A stretch of 64,000 nt of DNA from Nesterenkonia ebinurensis (lineage in GTDB: Bacteria > Actinomycetota > Actinomycetes > Actinomycetales > Micrococcaceae): the NCBI RefSeq assembly GCF_008711175.1, contig NZ_VWNF01000003.1:1-64000 (forward strand), in the 5' to 3' direction. This document shows positions 62,816 through 64,000 of this stretch, one piece after another. The position numbers were made by a program, and so were the translations under genes. The notes under the pieces were generated by a model. It did not search any database. It saw only the letters and a program-made list of their open reading frames with translations, and was not told where the DNA came from. Every line of letters starts with the position of its first letter. The first letter of the stretch is position 1.

Positions 62816-63562
62816 ATGACAGCCAGCCTCACTGTCCAGTTCCACCCGGACTGGCCTTTCGGCGGCGGACTGGTCATCGAGTCGATGGCGCGCGATGGCC
62901 GCTACCGCTCCCAGTTCGAGACTGGCATCTCCAACGGCGGCCTTACCGCGCATCCCGGCGGGGACCGCTGGCACTGGGAGTCCCGGCTCTTCGAGGCCCG
63001 CTACGACCACACCGATCCGGCGAGCCGGCCAGTCTACGGTGCGTGGAACCGGCGCGCGGACCCTTACGGCGGCTCTCCGCGCTTCGGCTCAGCACATCTG
63101 AGACTGCAGCCACAGACCCTCGAGCGGGCGACTTTCTGCTTTCCCGACAGCGTCTTCTTCCCCTCGGAGGTCGGCGACGTCGGTCGGCTGACCACCCTGG
63201 AGGCGCTGGCCGATGCCGCCGAACATGACTACCTCGACGACTACGTGGAGGCTCACGTCCACCAGGGGCTGAGCTTCGCCAAGGACGTCGAGGCCGTGAT
63301 CCTCGATCCCTGCCACGCCGATAGCGAAGTGGCCGAGGCAGCTGCACGGCTGGGCTGCCGCGTTGGGTATCACCCGGGCTTCTCTATCCGCACCGCCGAC
63401 CTCGACCCCGGTTTCCGCGGTGAGGCCGCAACGGCCCTGGCCCGCTCGCTGGGGAAAGTCCTCACGCCCCGCGATGTCGCAGCCGCTGCCCGGAGCGGTG
63501 AGCACGATCCCCAGACGGTGAAGTACGTTTGGCACCACCTCGCCCGCTTCGGCCGACGCTGA
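62816..63562 (+). CDS. DUF3626-family protein
   Basis: A 248-residue protein of the DUF3626 family: LTVQFHPDWPFGGGLVIESM, YRSQFETGISNGGLTAHPGG, SPRFGSAHLRLQPQTLERATFCF and DDYVEAHVHQGLSFAKDVEAVILDP. The regular His/Asp/Glu pattern suggests an enzyme, but function is unknown. ATG at 62816; CATACT (62803-62808) 7 bases before it may be a -10 for a leaderless start. A second copy is reduced to 27 codons near 48.1 kb. The 222 bp before it show no other gene. Confidence 0.88.
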   Translation: MTASLTVQFHPDWPFGGGLVIESMARDGRYRSQFETGISNGGLTAHPGGDRWHWESRLFEARYDHTDPASRPVYGAWNRRADPYGGSPRFGSAHLRLQPQTLERATFCFPDSVFFPSEVGDVGRLTTLEALADAAEHDYLDDYVEAHVHQGLSFAKDVEAVILDPCHADSEVAEAAARLGCRVGYHPGFSIRTADLDPGFRGEAATALARSLGKVLTPRDVAAAARSGEHDPQTVKYVWHHLARFGRR

Positions 63563-63657
63563 GTTTCCGCCACCGGTCCGGAGAACAGTGCGGCTTTCAT
63601 CCCTACATCACCCTGGTCGCGGCTCATTGTGTCCGCCACTACGTGCTGCTCGGCTGG

Positions 63658-64000
63658 TCACCGGCGCCGTTCTGGTGAGTCGGCCAGCAGGTCGGTTACC
63701 TCGGCGGCGACGGCGGCAGGCAAGGGTCCGTGGCGCAGAGCGCCAACATTCTCTTCAGCCTGTGCCGGGGTGCGGATTCCCGGCAGTGGGATTATCGCCT
63801 CATCGAGTGCCCACAGGTAGCCCAGCGCCCCCTGGACCAGCGAGCGGCCGCCGGTTGTCAGCAGTTCCCGGACAGAGGCGAGGCGGGCCAGCCAGGCGAC
63901 CATCGCGTCGTCGTCGAAGTAGGTCCACCACGGGGTATCCAGGCGCACATCGCCGGCAGCTGGCCGGCGGGCCAGGCTATAGCGGCCGCTGAGCAGGCCC
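63658..64000 (-). CDS. Aldo/keto reductase, C-terminal part
   Basis: The last 113 codons of a gene entering from the right edge. Readable text is GLLSGRYSLARRPAAGDVRLD, WWTYFDDDAMVAWLARLASV, LVQGALGYLWALDEAIIPLPGIRT and PAQAEENVGALRHGPL. The IPLPGIRTPAQAEEN run is the NADPH-binding end of aldo/keto reductases. The catalytic Asp/Tyr/Lys/His lie outside the window. Confidence 0.83.
   Translation of the reverse strand, partial: GLLSGRYSLARRPAAGDVRLDTPWWTYFDDDAMVAWLARLASVRELLTTGGRSLVQGALGYLWALDEAIIPLPGIRTPAQAEENVGALRHGPLPAAVAAEVTDLLADSPERRR

Overview
The window comes from a high-GC actinobacterium. I would place it in Micrococcales, probably a Micrococcaceae or Nesterenkonia-like genome. This is inferred from gene order, NucS instead of MutS/MutL, a DUF3515 lipoprotein, DUF664/DinB thiol-transferase-like proteins, a Rho with a very long Arg/Asn/Asp-rich insert, and many GTG starts. 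No rRNA, tRNA, CRISPR array or intact transposase was seen.

Bases 1 to about 34000 are conserved chromosomal core, nearly all on the minus strand. In transcription order the main run is 2,2-dialkylglycine decarboxylase, argS-lysA-hom-thrC-thrB (Asp-family amino acids), rho, prfA-prmC, Sua5, WecA-type transferase, an AtpI-like protein, then atpB-E-F-H-A-G-D-C. Many joints are 1 to 4 base overlaps. Convergent to this, on the plus strand, are nucS and a small zinc-site protein. Left of nucS are a very acidic membrane protein, a YbbN-like thioredoxin/TPR protein, a DUF3515 lipoprotein, an LCP ligase, a DAK2 protein, recG, rsmD, a glycosyltransferase, coaD and the start of galU. Two oddities stand out in the core: a 67 bp palindromic element inserted in frame in prmC, and a tiny upstream ORF with a strong ribosome site in the rho leader.

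Bases 34000 to 64000 are accessory. The layout is a run of small modules, each a one-component regulator next to one to four small enzymes: VapBC-type toxin-antitoxin, HxlR with an imine-reductase-like enzyme, SoxR with a quinone-oxidoreductase-like MDR, ArsR with two RibD/DHFR-like reductases and a VOC protein, WYL with DinB and VOC, HTH with SRPBCC, HxlR with VOC, HxlR with YCII, an ArsR-SRPBCC fusion with VOC, TetR with DUF4267, and an ECF42-type sigma factor with a DGPF/YCII protein. Operator-like palindromes can be read directly at most of these modules, and several ArsR-type starts look leaderless.

The same region is full of decayed genes: an MFS transporter, a VOC tail, a PIN toxin, a DUF3626 head, a zeta-toxin-like kinase with an in-frame stop, the head of an AAA ATPase, a truncated RibD-like reductase, and an arsR whose middle is deleted while its promoter and operator are intact. 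That last case leaves an operator at 56.7 kb identical to the one of the intact arsR at 40.2 kb, which suggests a rewired regulon. Together this looks like a plastic region where small detoxification or antibiotic-response modules are gained, fused and lost.
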